Source: Cristatella mucedo (taxonomy: Eukaryota; Bryozoa; Phylactolaemata; Cristatellidae). Taken from it: a DNA stretch of 52,500 nt. Under the pieces are notes generated by a model. That model was not told the origin of the DNA, made no database searches, and worked only from the letters and a program-made list of their open reading frames with translations. The stretch lies in assembly GCA_009760855.2 (NCBI GenBank), contig WPIO01000047.1:532501-585000 (forward strand). The letters run 5' to 3'. Below, one piece after another: positions 1 through 10,840 of this stretch (positions are counted from its first letter, which is position 1; each line of letters starts with the position of its first letter). Made by a program: the position numbers and the translations under genes.

Positions 1-94
1 CGGCAGAGCATCAAGCAGGCCTAGGGAAGAAGTGCTGACCGTACTGGAAACTGGATCCTCAAAGGATTCGAAACATCCTGCATAGACGGCTGGA

Positions 95-246
95 TGCTGG
101 TTTGGCCCAGTGGTTAAACTGCTTGCCCCAGCCGAGGTCACGGTGAATGTATTTGTTGATCGGGCTCGTGGGCTCGAGCCCTGTGGCATACGTGAAGCAT
201 CTGAATAAAGATTGAGTTCTCTACGGTGCTATACGAATGGATTATA
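95..246 (+). mobile_element. SINE family A (tRNA-derived head, LINE-A-like tail)
   Basis: TGGTTTGGCCCAGTGGTTAA is an A-box-like start and GTGGGCTCGAGCCC is a B-box-like segment, about 55 nt apart. The 3' part GTGAAGCATCTGAATAAAG... GTTCTCTACGGTGCTATAC is homologous to the LINE-A terminal hairpin. Confidence 0.8.
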
Positions 247-600
247 TGTACAAGGTCTCTCTTTGAAGTGGGTCGGAAAAGAGATAAAAGAGGAGGGAAG
301 AAAAAGACAAGGGGACGCTCGAGTATAGAGCACGACCACAATTGCCCGTGCTTTGCTGCTGAGTGAAAAGCACTGCTTATAGGCTCCCATCGCTATGTTA
401 TCGCTATAGGCTACCGAGTTCTGCTCATCTGGCACGAATCTGTTTGCAGCTTCGACCATATTTACTTCTTGCATGCCTGCAAGAATGATGAGCCGAGTGT
501 GTGCACTTGGACAGCACCCCAGCACCATGTGAATAGTTTTAATCGTTCACAGTAGCAAGACAGAGACAGAGAGAAGTGAAGAGAGACAGACTGAGTCGCG

Positions 601-623
601 GAGAGAGAGAGAGAGAGAGAGAG
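601..623. repeat. GA microsatellite
   Basis: Uninterrupted GA dinucleotides immediately before a family-B SINE. Confidence 0.9.
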
Positions 624-777
624 CCCGTGAGGTGAGGAGCTCGCTCTTAAGGACCGAAGTCTTGGGTTCGACTCGGGCACTAGGTGCCAACTAAGAGCAG
701 TGGTGACAGCCGTTTAGGTTCTTCTGCCACTTTACAAATGAGGCTGTTAAACCAGATAGTATTATTTTATTATTTTG
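624..777 (+). mobile_element. SINE family B
   Basis: CCGTGAGGTGAGGAGCTCGC is a head, CTTGGGTTCGACTCGGGC a B box, and the body is GTGGTGACAGCCGTTTAGG followed by ACAAATGAGGCTGTTAAACC. The tail is ATTATTTTATTATTTT. It directly follows a GA microsatellite. Confidence 0.78.
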
Positions 778-1017
778 ACTGAATGTTAAGTGGCAGATGC
801 TTCTGGCAGTGCTCTGCATCCAAAAATGGTTTCCTTAAAAATTCAAATGCTCAACTCCTAGTTAAAAGTAAAATTGCAAAACATTGAATTGGGTAGTATG
901 GTGTGCTAAGACTAGCCACCTGAAAGCCAAATGGCAAGAGAGTCGGTACACAGTCATTGGGAAACTTCAAGTTGAAATCACAATTTGAAAGCAACGTAAA
1001 AACGCCTGCCAACAGAC

Positions 1018-1205
1018 CCATTTACATAATAATATTATAATAATAATTCACTTGATAAAGCGCCCTCAGAGAACTTAATCTCTCTCTGGGCGCTTTACAT
1101 TTGCTGCAAAGTGAAATGCAATTGAATGGTAAGTAAAATCATGCTTGAAAAACAAACAAAATGAATAATATGGTTAGGGGTGACATGTACAGGGTCAGCA
1201 TGCGA
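1018..1205 (-). mobile_element. LINE family A 3' fragment
   Basis: An ATAATAATAATTCACTTGAT tail is followed by the hairpin region (1,058-1,100) and one 3' UTR module (to about 1,205). It is inverted relative to a similar fragment at 1,885-2,150. Confidence 0.88.
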
Positions 1206-1884
1206 ATTTTGCATAACAAAAAACACGCTCGTATAATAGCTCGATGCGGTGCATTTGATCCTGATTCAACATATATTCATTTTAAGATGCATTGCAGCAA
1301 AGCCTCAAACGGCTCCGATGGTCAATTCCTAGGCGATCTGTCATCAAATTAACTAATGCACAAAATACCGCTATATCTTAAAGCTTGACACAGCAATCAA
1401 CGCCATTGACAAATAGTACACTCTCCAAGGTACACGATCTACACAATGGGTAAGGCTGCTAAGGTGCTCAAGCTCCGTCTACGACCAAGCTATGTCGGTC
1501 TAACCATGTGAAAGCCACGTGTGAGGTCTTCGACCACTCGGTTAATTCTGACTGCGTACGGTTGCACATCAGAGGGATGAGCTTTAAAATTGAATAACTA
1601 GACTTTTAAATCATTCGTCCACTGATGTGACAAATCAAGAAACCTATGTCGGGAACGAGTCGAAAATCATTTTGCTTGGTTGCTCTCAGGAAGTAGTCGT
1701 GAACATTTCTGTCAACAATATGGTAGTATTGATCAGCCTATATCTGCCTACCAAACTTCTTGCCACTGTAAGCCGCACACAGCTACCAGCAGTCAAAATA
1801 ATACACTTATGAGTGTGACTTTGAGGCACTAACGATAGGACCGTTCGCATGGCCGTGAAGAACTTGCACGATGCCAACCGTTTT

Positions 1885-2150
1885 AGGACAGCATTTAGTG
1901 GGTCCCTGTGATTCGTCTTTGATGTGCTTATGCGTGCTGACACTGTGCATGCTGCCACTAACCACATTTGCATGCTGACCCTGTGCATGTCACCCCTAAC
2001 CATATTATCCATCTCGTTTGTTTTTCAAGCATGATTTTACTTACCATTCAATTGCATTTCACTTTACAGCAAATGTAAAGCGCCTAGAGAGAGATTGAGT
2101 TCTCTGAGGGTGCTTTATCAAGTGAATTATTATTATTATTATTATTATTG
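1885..2150 (+). mobile_element. LINE family A 3' fragment
   Basis: This contains the end of the coding region/3' UTR (TTTAGTGGGTCCCTGTGATT), both copies of the 3' UTR module, the hairpin (2,078-2,120) and (ATT)n at 2,126-2,150. Confidence 0.9.
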
Positions 2151-2579
2151 TAGTCTTCTCTAGTTGCATCTGACTGTGAATAGCAGGCAAGCTATCTTTT
2201 CATGCAATAATAGCAGCTCGTGTGGTATGTGCACATACCTGTATAAATTCAAAGTTCAAAATTTAAAGCATTCAAAGTACCGTTACTAAAATATAGTAAT
2301 ATAATAGAATTCACTTGTATAGCACCTTATAGGGAATGTCAAGAAAACACAAAATTGGTCTGTCAATCGAATACTTGTTTAGGGAACCTTCTTTTACTGA
2401 TTTCTTTTATAGATCTCTACAAAAATTTCTGATTTGCTGCATATGTCCATGACTGCAGAAAATAAGGCTCCCGGACGTTTGATGTTGTGTACAGCCAAAT
2501 ATATCCTACCGAAATCAGAAAGTTTTCTAGAAATCCATGAAAAAGCAGAACTTATCCAATATTTCAAATTTCACTCTGA

Positions 2580-2905
2580 TATGTGAATTAATAGCCGAAT
2601 TACGGAATTTACCAGGCATCAAGCTACATTGAAAATTAAGCTGCATAAAACTGACGAGCATTCACCTGAACAAGCTTCACGCATGTACCTCGATCTATCA
2701 AGGTTCAACAAGTTGGGACACAAGTCGCATATGACACACACATCGGAAAATATTTTATTTGCATATGTGCTTGTACATATGCTTTCGGTTTACATCTGGG
2801 TTAGGCATAGTATGCATAATCGGTTTTTCTTTTATGTGGAAGTCGCCAGAACTTCCGATCTCATTTTTAACATGTTTGTCTTTTGAAAGTATTATAAACA
2901 AATGA
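2580..2905 (+). repeat. Unclassified dispersed repeat, copy 1
   Basis: This shares ordered segments with 33,290-33,755: GTACCTC...CAAGTTGGGACACAAGTC, CGGTTTACATCTGGGTT, and AACATGTTTGTCTTTTGAAA. It is AT-rich, with no coding signal I trust. The left limit may extend upstream to about 2,400. Confidence 0.6.
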
Positions 2906-2947
2906 TTGATTGCTGAACCAATATTATGAGTATTTTCTTGAAATTCC

Positions 2948-3084
2948 TTCTTAAGAGAACTTAATCTCTATCCAAGTGCTTCACGTATGCAGCAGGCTCA
3001 AACCCACGACCTCATCAAATGCATGAACCTTAACCTTGGTCATCATCTTGGTTGGCACATTAACTCCTGGGCCAAACCAGTGCC
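2948..3084 (-). mobile_element. SINE family A, degenerate copy
   Basis: Minus strand: CTGGTTTGGCCCAGGAGTTA head, GTCGTGGGTTTGAGCC B box, then GTGAAGCACTTGGATAGAG and AAGTTCTCTTAA. Confidence 0.75.
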
Positions 3085-3269
3085 AACAGCATTGTTAAAG
3101 AAACTCTACTAACTTGATAGTCGTACTAAATACCATACAAGCCGAAATACACCAGTTGCTTCCACATCTTATGCTATAGGGCCGTCACTGTACTACAATT
3201 ATGCTGCAATAATTATCAGAGGGCAGAACACTTCCAGAGAAATATCGCGCCCAACAGTTTGAGCGGTTG

Positions 3270-3366
3270 TAGGGCATTTTCCCCACCTGGACGTCCCCCC
3301 CCCAGACATTCCCCCCTTGGTGGACCCTAGGACATTCCCCCCCCCCGTAGGACATTTCCCCCTATG
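3270..3366 (+). repeat. C-rich repeat block, about five GGACATTCCCC-like units
   Basis: Units near 3,273, 3,289, 3,304, 3,331 and 3,349 vary around GGACATT(T)CCCCC. The block at 4,317-4,400 has the reverse-complement type. Confidence 0.75.
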
Positions 3367-3394
3367 TTGATGAATGTATAACTAAGAATACAGA

Positions 3395-3418
3395 CCTATC
3401 TATCTATCTATCTATCTA
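3395..3418. repeat. CTAT microsatellite
   Basis: About five to six CTAT units abutting the LINE-A 3' fragment. Confidence 0.9.
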
Positions 3419-3616
3419 AGTGCATGCTGCCACTAACCACATTTGCATGCTGACCCTGTGCATGTCACCCCTAACCATATTATTCATTTTGCTTGTTTTT
3501 CAAGCATGATTTTACTTACCATTCAATTGCATTTCCCTTTGCAGCAATGTAAAGCGCCTAGAAAGAGATGAAGTTCTCTGAGGGCGCTTTATCAAGTGAA
3601 TTATTATTATTATTAC
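3419..3616 (+). mobile_element. LINE family A 3' fragment
   Basis: This begins inside the duplicated module (GCATGCTGCCACTAACCACA) directly after a CTAT microsatellite, has the hairpin at 3,550-3,590, and ends in ATTATTATTATTA that merges into an AT microsatellite. Confidence 0.88.
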
Positions 3617-3677
3617 CATATATATATATATATATCAGCTATATATACATCAGCTATATATATATATATATATATAT

Positions 3678-3708
<31 letters not shown>

Positions 3709-3737
3709 CATATATATATATATATATATATATATAA
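3617..3737. repeat. AT microsatellite with CATATAT/CAGCTATAT interruptions
   Basis: This continues from the (ATT)n tail of a LINE-A fragment, suggesting the tail seeded it. Confidence 0.9.
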
Positions 3738-4127
3738 CTACTTTATGTTGATACATGATCAAATGAAGTTCACACTATTAAAATAAAATAAACTCAATAT
3801 AATAGAAGAATGGATGGATTGGAAGGATGGTTTCTAACGGAGCAAGCGGCAGCGTCTGTTGCAGCGGCTGCGGCGAGCTATACAGTTCGGTCCCGCGGGA
3901 CTTCGGTCCCACTCGAAGCCACCAGGCACTTGTTCGTACCCGTCAAAGCGGGCGCACGCTACAACGTACCGCGAGATCCTGCAAATGAGCGCTAAGCCTC
4001 AGAGGTCTACTGAGTATAACTCGAGCCCAAGAGATCTAGTTACGCCCTAATACGCAATAATTAACGCTCGGAATACGAGCAAGGGTGGATTTAGGCGGCG
4101 GAGGTGCAGCCCGCCATAAACCATAAA

Positions 4128-4300
4128 ACCTAAACACGAAACACTAAACCCTAAACACCCTAAAATCTAAACCCTAAACGCTAAACCCTAAAATCTAAAC
4201 CCTGAACCCTAAATTATAAACCCTAAACCCCTAAACGCTAAAAACCCTAAACTCTAAACTCTAAAAACCCTAAACTCAAAGCCCTAAACCCTAAACCATA
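4128..4300 (+). repeat. Degenerate CCCTAAA (plant-type telomere-like) array
   Basis: About eleven exact CCCTAAA units are mixed with variants (CGCTAAA, ATCTAAA, CTCTAAA). Most animals use TTAGGG; this is the seven-base TTTAGGG type on the other strand. Confidence 0.85.
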
Positions 4301-4316
4301 TACCTGGGTAAAAGTC

Positions 4317-4400
4317 CTACCCCAGGGGGGGGAACGTCCGGGGTAAAATGTCCAGGGGAGAATATCCGGGGAAAACGTTCGGGGTGGGAATGTCAGTAAA
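4317..4400 (-). repeat. G-rich repeat block, inverted relative to the 3.3 kb block
   Basis: About five units of GGGG(A)AAATGTCC type (4,324 to 4,400), for example GGGGTAAAATGTCC and GGGGTGGGAATGTC. They are the inverse of the C-rich block about 1 kb to the left. Confidence 0.75.
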
Positions 4401-4604
4401 CCTTTTGAGCATATATAAACTAAAGGCCATCCCTACTACCTGAGGGCATGAATGAATACAGAGGCTATCTAAAGTTGAGAATAAGAATTCTGGGTTACTT
4501 GAAGAAATATGCAGTAACTTCTTCCTAGTTAATTTCCTATGCTGTCCTCCAGTGTGTTCATATAGCTCTGGTGCATTCCGATTAGTTGCAGAAAGGTGCA
4601 CCAC

Positions 4605-5735
4605 CTGATCTTTATAATAAGAATAATACATTTGTATAACGTTCTATGAGAACTAAATCTCTTTCTGGGCCCTTTATATATGCTGGACACGAAAGATGTA
4701 AATTGGTTAGTGATAACGTACACATTTTCAGTATGAATAAGCATACCCAGGAAAATTTCCATTGATGTGAGCAAATGCTGTGAGGAATGCAGGTTCGTTT
4801 CAGTTTCTCGTGGATGCCGTCCAGTCAAGAGGTCAGTCAGTTGGGAGTAGGTTTTAGGCTTTTGTAGGAGCATATGAATTGAAGGCATGGCCGCCGAAGG
4901 ATTTGAGGATTTTTGGTTAAAGACACAGCTAAACGCCTTCAGTCACAAAAGTGGGTAGTATTATGGGAAAGTATTTCCGAAGGGTAGGTCAGAGCAAGAA
5001 AATGAATGGACCTAAAAGTGAGTGGAAAAAACCTTGAATTCGATGAGCTGCTTGGTGGGTAGCCATCGTAGATCGGTGAGCAGTGGCATAATTTGGCCAC
5101 TGTGACGTTGCCGACAGACAAGCCCGACTGCAAAGTTTGGCACCAACAGTAACCATCCGATTGCACAGGAAGACTAGTGAGTTACCCAAGTCAAGATGGG
5201 ATGTAAAAAATGCACGGACCAGCTTGGCTGTCCTATCCTTGTCTAAGCAGGCCCAAATTTTTGCTGTGGTAGATAGCTGCAAGTAAGCAGACTTGACGGT
5301 TAAACTGACGTGATTGCCACTAACCATTCGACCGTGCTTCCTTTGCAGCTGATGTAAAGTGCCTAGAAATATACTAAGGTCTCTGAGGGCACTAGATCAA
5401 ATGCATTATTATTATTAGTTATATCTTCATCTAGCAAAAGGTCACTTTGGAACAGGACCCACAAATTGTATGCATATGCTACAAGAGATCAAGCTGACTG
5501 AGCTCACGTTGAGGGTTAAGCTTTCCAATTTCTGAGTAGCACTAGGTTTGCTCATACTAGCAAGTTGATTTTTATCATCATTCAACTTGAGACAATTTGC
5601 TGCCCTCCAGTTGCTAATGTCAGCAATATTTGCTGCAGGGAAGTTAAAGAGAGTTCGACATGCTTGAAGGTACAGATCAGAGCAAAGCTACAGTCGAGTG
5701 TCTTCTGCATAGAAATGATATTGTGAAGATGATGC
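4605..5735 (-). mobile_element. LINE family A, degenerate copy interrupted by another LINE fragment
   Basis: A decayed 3' hairpin lies at about 4,620-4,685. The C-terminal coding remnants at 4,870-5,310 and 5,420-5,735 align with 49.75-50.6 kb in order. They are split by a plus-strand LINE 3' fragment at about 5,313-5,418. Stops and indels are many. Confidence 0.78.
5313..5418 (+). mobile_element. LINE 3' fragment nested in an older LINE
   Basis: This short 3' UTR piece (CCACTAACCATTCGACCG..., hairpin remnant, then ATTATTATTATTAG) interrupts the minus-strand copy. The host LINE continues on both sides. Confidence 0.7.
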
Positions 5736-6034
5736 GCCCTCACTCACCTTATAGCCCAGGCCAAGATGGCAGACAAAGTAATCGAACCTACTGTCGTACA
5801 GAAACTGGAGAGCCTACAAACTGGGCTCAGTCAGCATCTCTTCTGTAGCCCCTCTGCATCTAATAGCATTGGCTTTGTCAATAGGGGTCGGCCTTCATAT
5901 GCTTACGTTGCTGTAGTAGTTGTTAATTTCATCATCACTATGTAATTGATATGCTTCCTTTCTGGTCAAAGTGAAAGTCCCCAAATATATTTGATTCTCT
6001 TAGGATCCATACGAAGGCATTAGCAATATTGTTA

Positions 6035-6620
6035 TTTATTATCAGCTTCAAGGTTTGTCACTCACTTCTAGATCCCTTCATTCTTTGGCTCCAGCCTACC
6101 TATCAGATCTACTCCCCTACCAGGCCAAGCATAGTACCACCCGCTTTTCGGAATCTAACTGCTCACCTATACCTCGTAAAAACCTCAAATCCTTTGGAGA
6201 CCGTGCCTTTAGTTCGTATGCTCCCAAAGCCTGGAACTCACTTCCGACCCGCATCACGACAGCTCTTGACTTGTCCACATTTATAAGAAACTAAAAACGC
6301 ATCTATTTATGACATCATTCAATGGGTCCTTTTATTCGTCCTTTATGTGCTTATGCATGCTGACACTGTTGCATGCTGCCACTAACCACACTTGCATGCT
6401 GACCCTGTGCATGTAACCCCTAACCATGTTATTCTGGTTGTTTATTGAGCATGCTATTACTAATCATTCTATCGTGCTTCCTTTGAGCAAATGTAAAACG
6501 CTTAGATAGAGATTGAGTTCGCCGAGGGTGCTTTATCAAATGTAATATCATTATTATTAATATTGAGTTCGCCGAGGGCGCTTTATCAAATGTAATATCA
6601 TTATTATTAATACTATTACT
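6035..6620 (+). mobile_element. LINE family A 3' fragment with duplicated terminus
   Basis: This starts in the C-terminal coding region (SLTSRSLHSLAPAYLSDLL) and runs through the 3' UTR. The terminal hairpin half plus tail occurs twice in tandem (about 6,510-6,560 and 6,562-6,612). One stop/frameshift separates the two coding frames. Confidence 0.85.
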
Positions 6621-7170
6621 GCGTCATAAAATCAAACGCATTTTCATTTTTCAGTGAGGCAAACGCTTTCCACTTTTATCGCAATGACATACCGGCACGT
6701 AGCTACGCCCAGGGCAGGCTAGGCTTAATGGCACCGGGCCTATGCCAGGCCGCTAGGTCTAGGCCCAGAGCCGCCTAGGCGGTTCTTGGGCCTCAGTCGA
6801 TTTGGAGAGGTGGCTACGGGCCTGACGACATCCGTTCCAAAACATTAAACTTATATTAGAAACACGACTTTCCAGACGACTAGGTTGCAAGAGTGTTAAT
6901 CTTTATGGTAATGGGTTGGTCTCGAAGAAAAGTTCAGTCCTTTCCGTTCTTAATAAAAAACTTTTCTTTAGTTCTGTCTACTGGTAGATATTCGAACAAG
7001 CTACTAATGTTTTACATCCTGGTACGGTGCTAAAATTAGTTCTACAAGTTTCTAGATGTATAGGTGACGAAGAAATCTACCCATAAATAATAAACTAGGT
7101 TTTTCCGTCTGTATGCCTATATGCTTGGCACAGTCACCGACGTCACGTCGACATAATGTCCCTGCTAAAA
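6620..7170. other. No gene seen
   Basis: This holds a short TAGGC-rich imperfect repeat (6,700-6,800, several CTAGGC/CCTAGG words) and otherwise AT-rich sequence. No coding or repeat similarity recognised. Confidence 0.5.
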
Positions 7171-7171
7171 C

Positions 7172-7172
<1 letters not shown>

Positions 7173-7217
<45 letters not shown>

Positions 7218-7306
7218 ATATAATATACATATATATATATATTACAAATATACATATATATTTGTATTATATATATATATATATATATATATGAAGATAT
7301 ATATAA
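7173..7306. repeat. AT microsatellite
   Basis: Interrupted AT tract directly next to the 3' end of a minus-strand family-A SINE. Confidence 0.9.
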
Positions 7307-7307
7307 T

Positions 7308-7438
7308 TCATTTGTATAGCGCCCCGAGATAACTTAATTCAGGCGCTTCACTTATGGCTGCCTCGTGCTCGAGCCCACGACCTCAGCCAGACCTTGGTCG
7401 GGGCGAGCACCTTAACCGCTCGACCAAACCAGCTCGGC
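7308..7438 (-). mobile_element. SINE family A, well-preserved copy
   Basis: Minus strand: GAGCTGGTTTGGTCGAGCGG (A box), GTCGTGGGCTCGAGCACGAG (B box), and a tail with AAGCGCC / GGCGCT arms ending CTATACAAATGAATT. It adjoins a long AT microsatellite. Confidence 0.85.
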
Positions 7439-7439
7439 A

Positions 7440-9890
7440 ATCCTGCTATGATAACGCACATTGAACGGTTTTGAGCATTGGGATTGCAGGTCGGCCGAGT
7501 ATGCTCAAAAATGAAGGCTCCCACCTCCCACCCAATTCCCATAATTAAACGTAGCCGCAACGTTTTGGAAGAGTCTGCAGATATCATTCCTTCGATCACT
7601 CTACAGGTCTCTACCCTACAGGTCACGTCGCAAGAGTAGCACGGGAATCGCGTAGCTTGAAGGTGAACTAATTACTTCACAATAAGTGAGTGCATGCAAG
7701 ATTATCATAATTTACTCATTGATAAATTAACTAAAGAGTGACCCATGCTCCAGTAGGTACTCTAATAAGAACGATCAGTCATTTCACAGCCAGCCAATCA
7801 TTAACGTTTCAATATCTGATCTTCTAGGCATATTTCGGGCTGGATCGAATAGGAATTTATTGATCTAGCTCTACCTGCAGCCACAAGTTATTATTTTGTT
7901 AAGTTCTGGCCGGCTCAGCATGTAAAGACCGATTGCGAAGCCATCTACTATTATTTCTTGCCTACGTACTCCAAATAAACTAAATACATGCTGCCACGGC
8001 CATTTAATGTAATGAAATCGTTTGATACGACTCGATCTTGTTAATATCCCTTATAGCTTACGGTGCCAAGATGTTCTGTATAAGATAACTACCTTTGTTC
8101 TCGGTCCGTTACCGATCGAAACGAGAGGTTTCCATCTTACATAAATCGTCTTCTTCACGAGTGCAAACGAGCTCCGCGTACAAGTCCACCTCTCAGTCTG
8201 CTCAACTGTGATACAGCAAGCTTCCTTCGACTTTACATAGCTCACTTTACATTCTAAACTCTCTTTCCAGCTCTGTGTGGTAAGCCCAAGGTCATGACTT
8301 TATCTTTAACTATTCAACTTATAAGAACTACTTCATGTCAATTTTTAAATGTAATTTCAACAGCTATGCGTAAACCTTAGGCAGAGCCAGGACTTTCATG
8401 TAGAGGGCAAGATCCACTAATAATAAAATGTATGCCAAAAATCACTGTGTTTATTTGACACGAACTTGGAGGTCGCTCATTGAGTGGAATTTGGACATAA
8501 TTTCGTCGTTGGTGACGGTCGCGGGACCCCGTAGGAATAGAGAGAAGCCCCGGTTACTGCCTCTCTAGAGAGGGGGCGAATGCCCCTGCTTCTGCCGATG
8601 GCGATTTTTTTTATCTCAGGTAGTAACTAGAGCAGTTACCAGCACCTTGATGACAGTGTACTCACTCTAAGAGTTTCACATTTTAGGATCAACTGTACTC
8701 ATTATATTGCAAGGAACAGTACATGTTCAGTAAATCGAATTTTTTCAGACGAGCCTGCTGACAGTCACTATCCAACGCTTCATATTCTTTCAAGTTTAAC
8801 TTTTTGATACAACGAATTATGGTGTACCGTGGCACTTGCACACTTTTTGAACTTTTCACATTTGATATTTGCTGCATTCCTAAGATATTTACACGATCGC
8901 AGTTTCCTTATTCAATGGGCATGGTACTAAACACTTTGCCTTGAAAAATGTGAACAAACATAGGTTAGGGAACTCGGGGGGGGGGAGAATTTCGAGTGAC
9001 GATGAAATTAATTGAAATTGAGATACTCTGTATAATGCAGAATAAAATATGACCTTGCTCTGCTCTAGAGCGTTTTCAGACAGTCAGCTTCTTAGCACAC
9101 TGAGTGGTTGAGATTTAGCATCGTTGACCTACTAAGCCTGAAGGGAAGACATAATGTGCAAGGTTTTTTTGAAACCACCCTGCTCCCAGCATTGCTAATC
9201 AAAGCTTCTTGCTGTTAAAGGGAAAACAGAATAAGCCTTGGCTTGGTCCGCGTTTGATGTACAGCAAGCTGAAGAAGTGCCGATGGCACGGCCACGGGCA
9301 TCAATGGTCCACGATTATACTTGACACTGCATTATAACGCTAGATTTTAGAATTGGAATATATTTAGCTTTGCCTAAGACAATGACAAGAATATCACGTA
9401 TGATTACAAAGCGGGAACTTGTTGATTGAAAACTGTGAAAACGCGTCCCTCTTCTTCGGAGGTGCGTGCAGCCAGAATTCATCAAGCTGCCGAACTCTAT
9501 AGAGAGGCTGCACCGTGACCCGTGGCCCGAACCAACCAGTCCTGACAGGTAGCATGCACATTCTTCCGCCCAGCTCGTACGGGAAGACTGCAACCTGCCA
9601 GCACATGTTGCTACATATACTCTTGTCTCAAGTGCTACACTCTCGGTTCAGTTTTTGAATTGCGATGGTTTATTAGGGAGAATCTGCAAGTCCGTTGACG
9701 TACCTCCGTGCACTGGTTTGTCTACGCCTTGAACAGAGACTCCCAATAGCAGCACAAACTAATGACGATTGTTAGTTAAGTGCTCGTGACAGCATGAATA
9801 GATATTCCAGAAAAGCTGAAGGCATCAAGGAAGTCTAAGCTAAGATCTTTGTTGTATAGACCAAACACATTAAATTTCATTCATAAGAGC
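7440..9890. other. Unassigned upstream sequence
   Basis: About 2.4 kb with only short ORFs. A 62-codon minus-strand frame (8,689-8,877) has balanced amino-acid composition, but I recognise no family and see no flanking exons. A G run lies at 8,979-8,987. Nothing else is supported. Confidence 0.5.
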
Positions 9891-9894
9891 TAAA

Positions 9895-10340
9895 ATATGA
9901 CGGCAAAACTAGTTCATCTGTTTGTAGCATCGCATCTAGACTACTGCAATTCCATTTATTCAAGACTCGTTGCCTGTGTCCGTGTGTAACTAGTGTGCAA
10001 TTGGTGAAAGACTCGGCTGGTCTGTCGTCAATGGCAACTGCCAACACATTACATCATTTCTGTATGAGCTTTGCTGGCTCCCTATCAAAGCACCGAATCG
10101 ACTTCAATATCCTCAGTGGGGCTAAAAGGTGGCTTCACTCGCTTGTACCAGCCTTGACCTCTCTCTCCGACTTCCCTAATCCTCCAGCTTGTTCTCACAT
10201 CATCCACTCCTCAGCGTTCTATAGTCTTGCCGTTGCCGAACTACTTGAAATCTTCTAGTGATCGGGCCTTAAGTTCGCATGCACAAGAATCTAGAATTCG
10301 CTTCCGGCTTCGGTGACAACCTGCAATAACTTTGTCTAAT
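9895..10340 (+). mobile_element. Degenerate LINE coding fragment
   Basis: Plus-strand phrases match the C-terminal domain (LVHLFVASHLDYCNSIYSRL, then a tract matching HWLP...HRIDFN). Many stops. It ends before a minus-strand 3' fragment. Confidence 0.65.
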
Positions 10341-10344
10341 TAAG

Positions 10345-10545
10345 GTCTCAGCTAATAATAGTAATGATAATAGTAATACATTTGTTATAGCACCTTCAGA
10401 GAACTCGATCTGTTTCTAGGCACTTTACATTTGCCGCAAAGGAAGCATGATCGAATGAGTAGTGGTAGCATGCTCAATGACAACAAGCATGACATGGTTA
10501 GAGGTGACGTGCACAGGGTCAGCAAGCTAAACGTGCTGACCCTGC
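10345..10545 (-). mobile_element. LINE family A 3' fragment
   Basis: An AATAATAGTAATGATAAT-type tail is followed by a hairpin remnant (10,388-10,435) and one 3' UTR module (GGTTAGAGGTGACGTGCACA). Confidence 0.78.
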
Positions 10546-10549
10546 TCCT

Positions 10550-10840
10550 GTCAGCTTCTCAGCTTCCCCTTCAGCGAAATTTTCCCCCAATGTACTGAGT
10601 GCTCACTCATATATGATTCAATACATTTTATGAGCCAGAGTTCCAAATACCCGGACGCCTGGAGAGTCTTTTTGTGTGCTTTAGCATGCTGGCCTAAGTA
10701 TAATACGTGTTTTCTTATGGATGACTCATTAACGAATATACAGTGCATGTCGATAGCATTTGATTACTAATTCTCTTAAAAATTAGTTCTCTCAGTGTGC
10801 TAAGCAAAGGAGTCATTATTATTATTATTTTTATTATTAT
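10550..10840 (+). mobile_element. Decayed LINE 3' UTR, sense orientation
   Basis: The pattern of CATGCTGGCCTAAGTATAAT, TTAGTTCTCTCAGTGTGCT and ATTATTATTATT resembles the 12.3-12.6 kb remnant. It is weakly supported. Confidence 0.45.

Noticed and set aside
4128-4300. True chromosome end
   Set aside because: The array is short, degenerate and flanked on both sides by ordinary repeat-rich sequence, so it is internal.
8689-8877. 62-codon minus-strand ORF with protein-like composition
   Set aside because: I considered a transposase DNA-binding relic, but no motif is specific enough and nothing around it supports a transposon.
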